Shown here piece by piece: positions 1 through 7,526 of a stretch of 64,000 nucleotides of DNA. Under the pieces are notes generated by a model, which saw nothing but the letters and a program-made list of their open reading frames with translations, ran no database searches and had not been told where the DNA came from. The position numbers were made by a program, and so were the translations under genes. Numbering within the stretch: position 1 is the stretch's first letter; each line of letters begins with the position of its first letter. The DNA is from Flexivirga endophytica. GTDB lineage: Bacteria; Actinomycetota; Actinomycetes; Actinomycetales; Dermatophilaceae. Location: positions 372,001 to 436,000 of the forward strand of contig NZ_BMHI01000002.1 in assembly GCF_014640635.1 (NCBI RefSeq), written 5' to 3'.

Positions 1-2
1 CA

Positions 3-263
3 CCCGCTTGGGCAGGGTGTGCGACGAGGATGACGGTCCGGGTCGGCACCTCGACGTATCGGGTGCCGGTCAAGGCGACATACAACGCCTGCACGTCCGA
101 CGGTGGGAACGGAACGCCGGCCTGCGGCAGCGACGGCAAGCCGCCGCCGCTGCCTGCCGGCGATTACGTGGTCACCACGTATGCGGTCAGCACGAAGCTG
201 CCCGTGCCGTCCGAGGCGTCGCTCACCGTCGTTCCTCAGGGCACGGATCCCGCGAGCGCTTGA
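3..263 (+). CDS. C-terminal end of a truncated, probably exported protein
   Basis: The reading frame is open from the window edge to a TGA at 261-263, so only the last ~86 residues are visible. The fragment has a beta-rich look with alternating polar and aliphatic residues, two cysteines and a segment PLPAGDYVVTTYAV that resembles an Ig-like or proteinase-inhibitor-like fold of secreted proteins. No start, signal peptide or catalytic motif can be seen because the 5' part is outside the window. I do not recognise the family. The internal ATG at 30 is probably not the true start, because codons upstream are still open. Confidence 0.55.
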   Translation, partial: PAWAGCATRMTVRVGTSTYRVPVKATYNACTSDGGNGTPACGSDGKPPPLPAGDYVVTTYAVSTKLPVPSEASLTVVPQGTDPASA

Positions 264-288
264 CGTGCTGTGGCGCGCGAGGTCACGC

Positions 289-561
289 TCAACTCGATCG
301 AGTGAGACTGCCGTCCTCGCCGACGACGAGACGCACCGAGGCCCGCGGCTCGACCGGCAACGAAGCCGGTCCGGTCGCAGAGGCGGAGTGATGTGCCGTG
401 GCCGCACGCGCACCGGCGGAGCCCGCGGTCGCGGCCTGCGCGGCCGGAGTCGCGCCGGCGCCGACGATCAGGATCGCGGCGCTGCCGAGCACAGCTCGGC
501 CCGCGCGACGCAGGAATCCGGAGGAGTCGTCATTCCGCAGAAGAGCGCTGGTGGTGTTCAT
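289..561 (-). CDS. Small putative exported protein
   Basis: A 90-residue frame reading away from the desaturase. It has a positively charged N-terminus (about residues 9-23), a hydrophobic stretch AVLGSAAILIVGAGA and a likely signal-peptidase site after AAQA near residue 41. The mature part would be only ~50 residues, rich in Ala, Ser and Gly, with no recognisable domain. ATG at 561 was chosen over a GTG at 570; neither has a strong ribosome site. It fills an otherwise empty gap between two genes, and the signal peptide is the only evidence that it is real. Confidence 0.4.
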   Translation of the reverse strand: MNTTSALLRNDDSSGFLRRAGRAVLGSAAILIVGAGATPAAQAATAGSAGARAATAHHSASATGPASLPVEPRASVRLVVGEDGSLTRSS

Positions 562-642
562 GCGGACCACTCAACCGACCGCCCGTATGGGCGACCTGTG
601 TGAGCTCTATGCCGGCCCGATGGGGCCCGAGCGTGTCGCCGG

Positions 643-1905
643 TCAGGCGGTGCGGGGCGGCGGCTTCGGCAGCGCGAGGCGTGCGAGGCGGCGCTTCTCC
701 TTGTTGGGGGAGTAGACGGCCTTGACGGTCTCCCACTTGTTCTCGTCCGGCAGCGCCAGCTGGCAGATCTTCTTCCAGGTCTGGAAGAGCTGCTTGGGCA
801 ACGGACCCGTGGTGTAGGGCAGGCCGTACTTGCGGCATACGGCGCGCATCTTCGGAGCCACCTCGATGTAGCGGTTCGAGGGCAGGTCCGGGAAGCAGTG
901 GTGCTCGATCTGGTGCGACAGGTTGCCGGTCAGGATGTGGAACAGCTTGGAGCCGGACAGGTTGGCCGAGCCGAGCATCTGGCGGATGTACCAGTCACCG
1001 CGCGTCTCACCGTCGATCATCTCCTCGGTGAAGACCTCGACACCGTCGGGGAAGTGCCCGCAGAAGATGACCGCGTGCGCCCACACGTTGCGGATGCAGT
1101 TGGCGGCGACGGTGCCGGCCAAACCGCGTTTGAAGGAGTTGCCGACCAGCAGGCCGGCTGCGGGAGTGGCGATGTAGTCCTTGGCGACCATCCGGATCGC
1201 CTTCTTCTTCAAGGCCGCAAGGTCGGAGTCGAACTCCTCCTTGGTCTTCAGGTTGGCCTTGACCATGTCCCACTCGAGGTCGTATGACGCGATGCCCCAC
1301 TCGAACAGCGGCGACAGCGCGGCGTTGACGATCGGGTTGAAGATGTCGCGCGGCTGCCACGGCTGGTCGTCGCTGACCCGCAGGATGTTGTAGCCGACGT
1401 CACGGTCCTTGCCCAGCACGTTGGTCCAGGTGTGGTGGATGTCGTTGTGGGTGTGCTGCCAGCCGCGGGCCGGCGCCACGAAGTCCCACTCCCAGGTGGT
1501 GGAGTGGATGTCGGGGTCGCGCATCCAGTCCCACTGACCGTGCAGCACGTTGTGCCCGATCTCCATGTTCTCCAGGACCTTGCAGAGCGCGATCGCGCCG
1601 GTGCCGATCGCCCAGCCGGTCTTGCTCTTGCTGAAGGCGAGGGTGATGCGACCGCCGGCGTCCAGGCCGCGGGCGATGCGGATCACCCGGCGGATGTATG
1701 CCGCGTCGGAGGCGCCGCGTTCGGCGATGACCTCGTCCCGGATGGCGTCCAGCTCGGCGCCGAGCTGGTGCACCTGCTCATCGGAGAGGTGCGCGGCCTC
1801 GGCGGGCCGCACCAGCGGCGCGCCGGTCGTGGGCAGCACCCCCGTGCGCTTCTTGGGCGCAGTGGTGGTCTCGATGGTCTCGGTGGTCTCAGTCGTCAGG
1901 GTCAC
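643..1905 (-). CDS. Membrane fatty acid (acyl-CoA) desaturase
   Basis: A 420-residue di-iron desaturase that introduces a double bond into acyl-CoA or phospholipid acyl chains. The three histidine boxes are intact: HNVLH (118-122), HTHNDIHH (151-158) and HQIEHH (331-336), the last being typical of the DesA3 stearoyl-CoA Delta9 desaturase group. The N-terminal 20 residues are Thr/Glu-rich and probably not structural. The start is a GTG at 1905. The ferredoxin reductase that would supply electrons ends 18 nt upstream on the same strand, so the two form an operon. This matches the Mycobacterium DesA3/Rv3230c pairing. Substrate and regiospecificity are inferred from the family. Confidence 0.9.
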   Translation of the reverse strand: MTLTTETTETIETTTAPKKRTGVLPTTGAPLVRPAEAAHLSDEQVHQLGAELDAIRDEVIAERGASDAAYIRRVIRIARGLDAGGRITLAFSKSKTGWAIGTGAIALCKVLENMEIGHNVLHGQWDWMRDPDIHSTTWEWDFVAPARGWQHTHNDIHHTWTNVLGKDRDVGYNILRVSDDQPWQPRDIFNPIVNAALSPLFEWGIASYDLEWDMVKANLKTKEEFDSDLAALKKKAIRMVAKDYIATPAAGLLVGNSFKRGLAGTVAANCIRNVWAHAVIFCGHFPDGVEVFTEEMIDGETRGDWYIRQMLGSANLSGSKLFHILTGNLSHQIEHHCFPDLPSNRYIEVAPKMRAVCRKYGLPYTTGPLPKQLFQTWKKICQLALPDENKWETVKAVYSPNKEKRRLARLALPKPPPRTA

Positions 1906-1923
1906 GAGCTTCAGGGTCCTTGA

Positions 1924-2979
1924 TCAGATGTCGAGGTGGCAGGTCCCGGCGGCAGCCGAGATGCAGGTCTGGATGAGGTCGCCTTCGGTGTCGTTGATCT
2001 CGCCGGTGCGCAAGTCGCGCACCTGGCCGGACAGTAGCGGAGTGAGGCAGGTCCGGCAGATGCCCATCCGGCAACCACTCGGCATCAGCACACCCGCTTC
2101 TTCGCCGACCTCGAGCAGGGGGGTGCTCGCGTCGGCCTCGACCTCGCGGTCGGACTTCTCGAAGATCACCGTGCCACCGTTGCCGCTGACTTCGGTGAGC
2201 TTGGCGGTTTCGAAGCGTTCAACGGTCAAACTGCCGGGAAGGTTCGCGTCCCGCCAGAGATTCTCGGCGTTGTCCAGCATCGCGGCCGGGCCACAGACGT
2301 AGGTCTTGCGACTGCGCCAGTCGGGGCACAGGGCGTCGATCTCGGCCACCGAGCCGAAGTCGATGCGGCCGTCCTCAGCCGTGTAGCGATGCACGACGTG
2401 GAAACCGTCGTGCCGGTCCGCGAGGTCGCCCAGTTCCTCGCCGAACAGAGCGGATTCGCGGTCGTGCGCAGAGTGGATCAGCACGACGTCGGCGTCCGCG
2501 CGCTTGGGCAACAAGGTGCGGATCATCGACATCACCGGGGTGATGCCGCTGCCGCCGGTCAGCATCAGCAACGGCCGTGGCCCGGTCGGCAGCAGGAACT
2601 CGCCCTGCGGCGGAGCCAGGAAGAAGATGTCGCCGACATGGGTCTCGTGCGCCAGATGAGCCGAGACCTTGCCGCACGCCGTGACGGTGATCTCCGGGTC
2701 GCCGCCGGCCGGAGCGGACAGCGAGTAGGAGCGCCATTGGCGCACGCCGTCGATCTCCACACCGATGCGCGCCCACTGGCCCGCATCGTGCGAGGACCAG
2801 CCGTCGCCGGGCCGGAACGCGATCGTTGTGGACTGCGCCGTCTCGGGCCGCACCGCCGTCACCACGCCACGCAACTGGCGGGCGGAGGACAGCGGGTTGA
2901 TCAGCGCGAGGAAGTCATGTGGCGGCGCAGGATGCGTGAACACAGAGGCAGCGCGCATCGCGACCGACTTCAAACCCAT
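1924..2979 (-). CDS. Ferredoxin/flavodoxin reductase with C-terminal 2Fe-2S domain, desaturase partner
   Basis: 351 residues with three modules. A FAD-binding beta barrel carries RSYSLSA, an NAD(P) domain carries GGSGITPVMSM, and a plant-type 2Fe-2S ferredoxin domain at the C-terminus carries CRMGICRTC plus a later TC cysteine. This is the layout of Rv3230c, the electron donor of DesA3, and the adjacent desaturase supports that job. The frame is open upstream to 3063, but ATG 2979 is preferred: a TACAGT box lies 7 nt before it, fitting a leaderless transcript. The gene is divergent from the PucR-type regulator at 3075. Confidence 0.88.
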   Translation of the reverse strand: MGLKSVAMRAASVFTHPAPPHDFLALINPLSSARQLRGVVTAVRPETAQSTTIAFRPGDGWSSHDAGQWARIGVEIDGVRQWRSYSLSAPAGGDPEITVTACGKVSAHLAHETHVGDIFFLAPPQGEFLLPTGPRPLLMLTGGSGITPVMSMIRTLLPKRADADVVLIHSAHDRESALFGEELGDLADRHDGFHVVHRYTAEDGRIDFGSVAEIDALCPDWRSRKTYVCGPAAMLDNAENLWRDANLPGSLTVERFETAKLTEVSGNGGTVIFEKSDREVEADASTPLLEVGEEAGVLMPSGCRMGICRTCLTPLLSGQVRDLRTGEINDTEGDLIQTCISAAAGTCHLDI

Positions 2980-2986
2980 GGCACCT

Positions 2987-2992
2987 ACTGTA
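2987..2992 (-). promoter_or_regulatory. -10 element for ferredoxin reductase/desaturase operon
   Basis: TACAGT on the minus strand, 7 nt before the ATG at 2979. The spacing puts the transcription start at or near the start codon, so the mRNA is probably leaderless. No clear -35 is visible. Confidence 0.4.
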
Positions 2993-3074
2993 ATTGGCTT
3001 GGCGCGCTCATTCATCCGTCCCGGGCCTACAATGAGAACCACAGTTTTAGCGCACGAGCACAAAAGGCTCTGGT

Positions 3075-4346
3075 ATGACGACCCGACACCCCGACCGAGA
3101 GGCAGCCGACGGATCGGCTGATGAGGTGGGGCGCGGCCGGGATGCGACCCCGCGCCGAACCCTGATCGGCTCCGAGATGCCGTGGTCCGCGCTTCCCCGG
3201 GACGTCAGTGAACTGCTCTCGGAGTCGTTGCCGGAAGTGGTCGAGGAGATCGTCTCTCGCATTCCCCAGGAGGTGCCCGAGTACTCCCGCCCCCTGGAAG
3301 GCGAATTCGGCACCGCCGTACGCCGCGGCGTCGAGATCGCGCTCGGTCGGCTGTTCGTCGACCTGCCCGGCCGTGACGAGCCCGCGCTCATGCCGGACAC
3401 CCGCGCGGTCTATCGGCAGATCGGCGTGGGCGAGGCTCGCACCGGTCGCTCGCTGGAGGCACTGCTGTCGGCATACCGGCTGGGTGCGCGAGTGACGTTC
3501 CGTGCCGTCTCCGCGATCACCGACCGGGTCGGTCTCGAGCCGCGGCTGATGCTGCCGCTGGGAGAGTCGATCTTCGTCTACATCGACGAGATCTCGGCGG
3601 CCAGCATCGAAGGGTTCACTGAGGAACAGTCACGCCAGGTCGGCGAGCGCGACCGGCGACGCGAGTCGCTGCTGCGCAGGATGCTGGCCGGCAACCTGCC
3701 GGAGGTCGAGGCTCGCCGGCTGGCCGGGCGGGCCGGCTGGCCGATCCCGGCGCGACTGGTCGCGGTGGTGCTGCCGAGCGAGGACGGCGAGGGCCTGCGC
3801 GCCGCGCTGGGGGACGACGCGTTGATCAGTGGACGCACCGGTGAGGTCGTCATACTGCTACGCGCGCCGGAGTCCTCAGCCGAGCGCGACCGGCTGGCCA
3901 CGAAGTTGGGTGGCCGGCCGGCCTGGGTCGGGCCGGTTCGCCCATGGGACAAGGCCGAGGAGTCCTACCGGGCCGCAACCGTCGCGGCGGCATCACCTGC
4001 ACTCGCGCGGGACGGAGCCGGTGTCCGGTGGGTCGACGACAACCTGACCGCGATCGCGCTGCACGCGGACCCGCTGGTGATGGCCGCCCTGGCCGCCCGC
4101 TGCCTGGAACCCATGTCGCAGCTGCGGCCCGAGCAGCGTGACCGGCTCGCCGAGACCCTGCTGGTCTGGCTGAAACATCGCGGCGAGCGCGGCCGGATCG
4201 CCCAGGAGCTGCACGTGCACCCGCAGACCGTCGGCTATCGGCTCGGCCAGCTGCGGGACGTCTTCGCCGACGACCTGGACGACGCCGATCGTCGGTTCGA
4301 GCTCGAGCTGGTGTTGCGGGCGGGACATCGCCCGGCTCCCGACTGA
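3075..4346 (+). CDS. PucR/CdaR-type transcriptional regulator
   Basis: 423 residues ending in a PucR C-terminal helix-turn-helix (about 365-415, containing ELHVHPQTVGYRLGQLRDVF). This is preceded by a GGDEF-like/CdaR middle region and an N-terminal RsbT-like regulatory part (about 40-190). The start at 3075 has an AAAGG ribosome site about 7 nt upstream. It is transcribed divergently from the ferredoxin reductase/desaturase pair with only 95 bp between them. A role as regulator of that pair, sensing a lipid signal or redox state, is inferred from position only. The HTH assignment is firm. Confidence 0.82.
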   Translation: MTTRHPDREAADGSADEVGRGRDATPRRTLIGSEMPWSALPRDVSELLSESLPEVVEEIVSRIPQEVPEYSRPLEGEFGTAVRRGVEIALGRLFVDLPGRDEPALMPDTRAVYRQIGVGEARTGRSLEALLSAYRLGARVTFRAVSAITDRVGLEPRLMLPLGESIFVYIDEISAASIEGFTEEQSRQVGERDRRRESLLRRMLAGNLPEVEARRLAGRAGWPIPARLVAVVLPSEDGEGLRAALGDDALISGRTGEVVILLRAPESSAERDRLATKLGGRPAWVGPVRPWDKAEESYRAATVAAASPALARDGAGVRWVDDNLTAIALHADPLVMAALAARCLEPMSQLRPEQRDRLAETLLVWLKHRGERGRIAQELHVHPQTVGYRLGQLRDVFADDLDDADRRFELELVLRAGHRPAPD

Positions 4347-4422
4347 CGCGTGGACGTGTTCGACAGGTCGGACAGCGGGAAGGTAACTACTGATCGGATG
4401 ACCCAGGAGGAGATGAGCAGCG

Positions 4423-4827
4423 ATGGCACTGCGATGGGACAGCCTGGTGGTCGACTGTGGCGACCCGGAGAAACTCGCGCGCTGGTGGGCGAACGTCCTC
4501 GGCTGGCGGGTGGTGCTGGACACGGACGAGGAGGTGGTGATCGCTCCCGAGCACGCCACCGGTTCGGGTCCGATGTCGGCAACCGAGTGGCGCACGCTCG
4601 GCCCGGTGATCGTTTTCGGTGTCGGCGTGGACGAGAAACAGGTGAAGAACCGGCTGCACATCGATCTCGCGCCGCACCTGTCCGACGACCGCGACGCCGA
4701 GATCGCGCGGCTGCTCGAACTCGGGGCGACCCATGTGGACATCGGGCAGACCGAAGACCTGCCGTGGACGGTCCTGGCGGACCCGGAGGGCAACGAATTC
4801 TGCGTGCTCAGCGCACGCGAGCGTTGA
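4423..4827 (+). CDS. VOC-superfamily (glyoxalase-like) protein
   Basis: 134 residues with the vicinal-oxygen-chelate pattern: an N-terminal beta-strand LVVDCGDPEKLARWWANVLGW and a C-terminal DPEGNEFCVL. Both are signatures of the actinobacterial glyoxalase-like domain used as antibiotic-resistance, isomerase or dioxygenase-like proteins. A candidate metal residue is His in RLHIDLAP (about residue 67), with Glu near the C-terminal NEFC. A strong AGGAGG lies 12 nt upstream of the ATG. The substrate is unknown. Confidence 0.8.
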   Translation: MALRWDSLVVDCGDPEKLARWWANVLGWRVVLDTDEEVVIAPEHATGSGPMSATEWRTLGPVIVFGVGVDEKQVKNRLHIDLAPHLSDDRDAEIARLLELGATHVDIGQTEDLPWTVLADPEGNEFCVLSARER

Positions 4828-4885
4828 GCAGGGCCCTGTACCGAATCGTGTCCTACGCCAAATCCCACGGCCGCCTCCGGTCTCG

Positions 4886-4891
4886 TAGGTT
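4886..4891 (+). promoter_or_regulatory. -10 element, leaderless-type, for alpha/beta hydrolase
   Basis: TAGGTT, 7 nt before the GTG at 4899. This spacing fits a leaderless transcript; there is no Shine-Dalgarno sequence at this start. Confidence 0.4.
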
Positions 4892-4898
4892 GGTGGCC

Positions 4899-5834
4899 GT
4901 GACCACAGCGAAACTTCGTGAGCGGTATGTCGATCTCGACGGTGTCCGCGTTCATTACGTGACGGAGGACGGGCCCAAGGACGGCCCGCGTTTCGTCCTG
5001 GTGCACGGCCTGGGTGGTTCCTGGGCCAATTGGGCCGACGTCATGCCGTCGCTGGCCGAGCGTGGTCGCGTCGTCGCACTCGATCTCGGTGGTCACGGGC
5101 TCACCCGGACGTCGCCCGAGCAGTCGACGGTCACGGCCAACCTGCAGTTGCTGCGTCGTTTCGTGCTCAGCACCTGCGAGGACCGCCCTGCCGTCGTCGT
5201 GGGCAACTCGATGGGCGGGTTGCTGGCAGCGCAGCTCGCCGCGCTGGACAAGCGAGCAGTCGCCGGAGCGGTGTTGATCGATCCCGCCATACCGCCGACG
5301 CCCGTGGGTCGTCCGGACCCGATGGTGCTCGTCGGGTTCGGCATCAGCGCCATGCCGGTTGTCGGCCCGCGGATGCTCGCCGGTCAGGGGAAGCGAGTGC
5401 CGGTGGAGAAGCAGGTCGAGTTCACCATGCGGCTGGTGACCTCCGACTTCGACCGGATCAGCCCCGAGCTCTACAAACTGCACCTGGACGAAGCGCTCCA
5501 GCGACCGGACCGTGTCGGCAACACGGACGCGCAATACTTGTCGGCGACCAAATCGCTGCTCTGGCAACTGTTTCGGCGGGGGCGCTTCGCCCAGCAGATG
5601 CACCGGATCATCCAGCCGACGCTGCTGTTGCACGGCGCACAGGATCGTCTCGTGCACGTGCGGACCGCTCGCGCGCTGGCCGCTGCGCACCCGCACTGGA
5701 CGTATGTCGAGGGCGCCGACAAGGGCCACACGCCGATGCTCGACCACCCTGAATGGGTCGCCGACGAGATCCTTCGCTGGGCCGATTCGCACCCCGCTGC
5801 GATCGCGCGAGGGGCGCTCTCCGCCGGGGCATGA
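4899..5834 (+). CDS. Alpha/beta-fold hydrolase
   Basis: 311 residues with a complete alpha/beta-hydrolase triad. The oxyanion segment is HGLGG (36-40), the nucleophile Ser104 lies in GNSMGG, the acid Asp249 in GAQDR and the base His277 in KGHTP. Length and motif order fit lactonase, epoxide hydrolase-like and haloperoxidase-like enzymes; the substrate cannot be told. The frame is open well upstream to 4350, but that part is a shadow of the VOC gene. GTG 4899 is chosen because the conserved fold begins directly after it and a TAGGTT box sits 7 nt before it. Confidence 0.85.
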   Translation: MTTAKLRERYVDLDGVRVHYVTEDGPKDGPRFVLVHGLGGSWANWADVMPSLAERGRVVALDLGGHGLTRTSPEQSTVTANLQLLRRFVLSTCEDRPAVVVGNSMGGLLAAQLAALDKRAVAGAVLIDPAIPPTPVGRPDPMVLVGFGISAMPVVGPRMLAGQGKRVPVEKQVEFTMRLVTSDFDRISPELYKLHLDEALQRPDRVGNTDAQYLSATKSLLWQLFRRGRFAQQMHRIIQPTLLLHGAQDRLVHVRTARALAAAHPHWTYVEGADKGHTPMLDHPEWVADEILRWADSHPAAIARGALSAGA

Positions 5835-5893
5835 GCGATCGCAGCGAACGACGTCTGAGCGCAGGGCAACGTCGAGACCCGAGGAACAAGGGG

Positions 5894-5918
5894 ATCGCGG
5901 TGACGAGGGTCACGCGAT
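5894..5918. promoter_or_regulatory. Inverted repeat ATCGCGgTGAC-gagg-GTCACGCGAT
   Basis: Ten-base arms with one extra G, separated by four bases, in the 120-bp gap between the hydrolase and the lipoprotein. It could be an operator for the lipoprotein or a terminator for the hydrolase. No T-run follows, which favours an operator. Confidence 0.35.
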
Positions 5919-5928
5919 TTGGAAACTG

Positions 5929-5950
5929 ACAGAATCCCCGGGCATTCTGT
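5929..5950. promoter_or_regulatory. Palindrome ACAGAAT-n8-ATTCTGT before lipoprotein gene
   Basis: Perfect 7-base arms around an 8-base centre that itself contains CCCGGG. It ends four bases before the ATG at 5955. The position suggests control of the lipoprotein at transcription or translation. Confidence 0.4.
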
Positions 5951-5954
5951 TGCG

Positions 5955-6566
5955 ATGCGCACTACCCAGGCCCACGCCCGTCGACTGAGCGTCGTCGCTG
6001 CCGCTGCATGCGGTGTCGTCGCACTGAGCGCCTGCTCCGGCGGCGACTCCACGGGTGCCTCTACCTCCCCCGCCTCCTCGAGCACCGCGACGACCTCGTC
6101 GTCGACGACCTCCAGCAGCGCACCGTCCGCCAGCCGTTCGGTGATGAACAGCGCGAGCTCGTCCTCGAAGTCGGCCTCGTCCTCGAAGTCGTCCAAGCCG
6201 TCGTCGTCCAGCAGCGCGAAGAAGAGCACCAAGCCCGCGGTCAAGACGGACCCGGTCGCCGCCTGCAAGACCGCCAACACCAAGAGCAACGCCGCGATCA
6301 GCCAGTGGAACACCGCGGTGAGCTCGCAGTCCAAGAGCAAGCTGGACGCGGCCGCCAAGAACTTCCGCACCACCGCCACCACGCTGCGCGGGCTGGAGAA
6401 GAAGGCCGGCCAGAAGAGCTTCACCGTGCGCGTCAAGGCCGTCGCCGGCGACCTCGACACGATGGCCGCCAACCGCTTCGCCGGCAAGACTGTCGACCCG
6501 TCGACATACAACACCGACTCGGAGAAGCTGCGTTCCTACTGCCAGAAGGTCCTCACGAGCCAGTAG
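5955..6566 (+). CDS. Lipoprotein with Ser/Lys-rich linker
   Basis: 203 residues. The signal peptide has a twin-basic n-region and a lipobox LSAC at about residues 25-28, predicting a lipid-anchored cell-surface protein. Residues ~30-100 are low-complexity Ser/Ala/Lys. The remainder is a small helical domain of about 100 residues containing two cysteines (in AACKTANT and SYCQKV) that may form a disulfide. The family is not recognised. ATG 5955 was chosen over an upstream TTG because it begins the signal peptide. The 3' end overlaps the convergent coiled-coil gene by 14 bp. Confidence 0.75.
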   Translation: MRTTQAHARRLSVVAAAACGVVALSACSGGDSTGASTSPASSSTATTSSSTTSSSAPSASRSVMNSASSSSKSASSSKSSKPSSSSSAKKSTKPAVKTDPVAACKTANTKSNAAISQWNTAVSSQSKSKLDAAAKNFRTTATTLRGLEKKAGQKSFTVRVKAVAGDLDTMAANRFAGKTVDPSTYNTDSEKLRSYCQKVLTSQ

Positions 6567-7422
6567 TGCTGTCGGCTTCGGCCGCGTCGACGGACTCCTC
6601 GGCCGCTGTTCGCGCGGCCGACGCCTCCTCGGCTCGGGTGCGGGCCCGTTTTGCCGTCTGCCGGGCTGCCTTCAGCGCGCGCTCGGCAAGCTCGGCCGAC
6701 TTCAGTGCCGCATCCTCAGCGCGTCGAGCTGCTGACAATGTGGTGCGGGCGTCGGCGAGACGCCGCTGCGCGGCCAGTCGCTCCTGCTCGGCGGAGCGTT
6801 CCGCCGCCTGCTGAGCCTCCTCCTTCGTGGGCTGGGTGGCGTCGTCCGTGGGCTCAGCAGCAGACGGTGCCGCGGTCGAGGCGGCGTCCGGTGCGCTCGC
6901 CTCGGGTGACTCGGCCGGCAGGGGAGCGGCCACGGCGTCGCTGAGGTCCACTTCTCCGAAACCGCTGTAGCGCAGGCTGTTCACCAACCGCCCGCTGCCT
7001 ACGGCGTGCCCGGCGTCGGCGTCGGCCACTGCTGCGGTGAACGTGTCGGAGAGCTGCTCGCGCACGGACCCCGAGACCGGCTCGTCCGCTGAGTCGACGA
7101 TGTCCTGCACCAGCCGGGTGATCAGCGAATTGCGCTCGGCGCTCAGGGATTTCATCGACTTCACGTCCAGCGTGGACTGCGCTCCGCGGAGCCGCCCGCC
7201 GAGGTCGAGGAGGTCGTCGATGCCCGACCTGTCGGGGTCGCGGCGGAACTGGTTGATCAGCGCCGCAGCTGCGGAGGGGCGACGCAGTTGCTTGATGCGG
7301 TCGGCGAGTTCCTTGTCTCCGGCAGCTCGCGCCTGCTTGGCCGCGGCGTCGCGCTGAGCGATGAACTCATCCGGGGGCCCGGCATACAACTGCTCGACAG
7401 TGGTGTCGAAATCGGCTGCCAT
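6553..7422 (-). CDS. Hypothetical protein with C-terminal coiled coil
   Basis: 289 residues. The N-terminal ~150 residues are helical and recur in actinobacterial hypothetical proteins that open like MAADFDTTVEQLY. A Pro/Ala/Ser linker follows at about 160-200. The C-terminal ~85 residues are a highly charged Ala/Glu/Arg coiled coil. There is no signal peptide or membrane segment, so it is probably cytoplasmic. ATG 7422 begins the conserved part; the upstream extension to 7458 looks unlikely. Its function is unknown. It is convergent with the lipoprotein and divergent from the FAD dehydrogenase. Confidence 0.7.
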   Translation of the reverse strand: MAADFDTTVEQLYAGPPDEFIAQRDAAAKQARAAGDKELADRIKQLRRPSAAAALINQFRRDPDRSGIDDLLDLGGRLRGAQSTLDVKSMKSLSAERNSLITRLVQDIVDSADEPVSGSVREQLSDTFTAAVADADAGHAVGSGRLVNSLRYSGFGEVDLSDAVAAPLPAESPEASAPDAASTAAPSAAEPTDDATQPTKEEAQQAAERSAEQERLAAQRRLADARTTLSAARRAEDAALKSAELAERALKAARQTAKRARTRAEEASAARTAAEESVDAAEADSTTGS

Positions 7423-7526
7423 GAGGCAAGTCAACAGCACCGGGCGACCGAGTCGCACGACTCACGCACCCCGGAAGCGGTACCGGCGGGTAGGTTGGTG
7501 CGACCTCGACTTCGAAAGGTGCACCC

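Noticed and set aside
4350-4898. Long N-terminal extension of the alpha/beta hydrolase
   Set aside because: This part is the out-of-frame shadow of the VOC gene, and the hydrolase fold and a TAGGTT box both mark GTG 4899 as the start.
3993-5792. Very long minus-strand open frame (about 600 codons)
   Set aside because: It is antisense to the PucR regulator, VOC and hydrolase genes and is a product of high G+C; no domain, signal or ribosome site.
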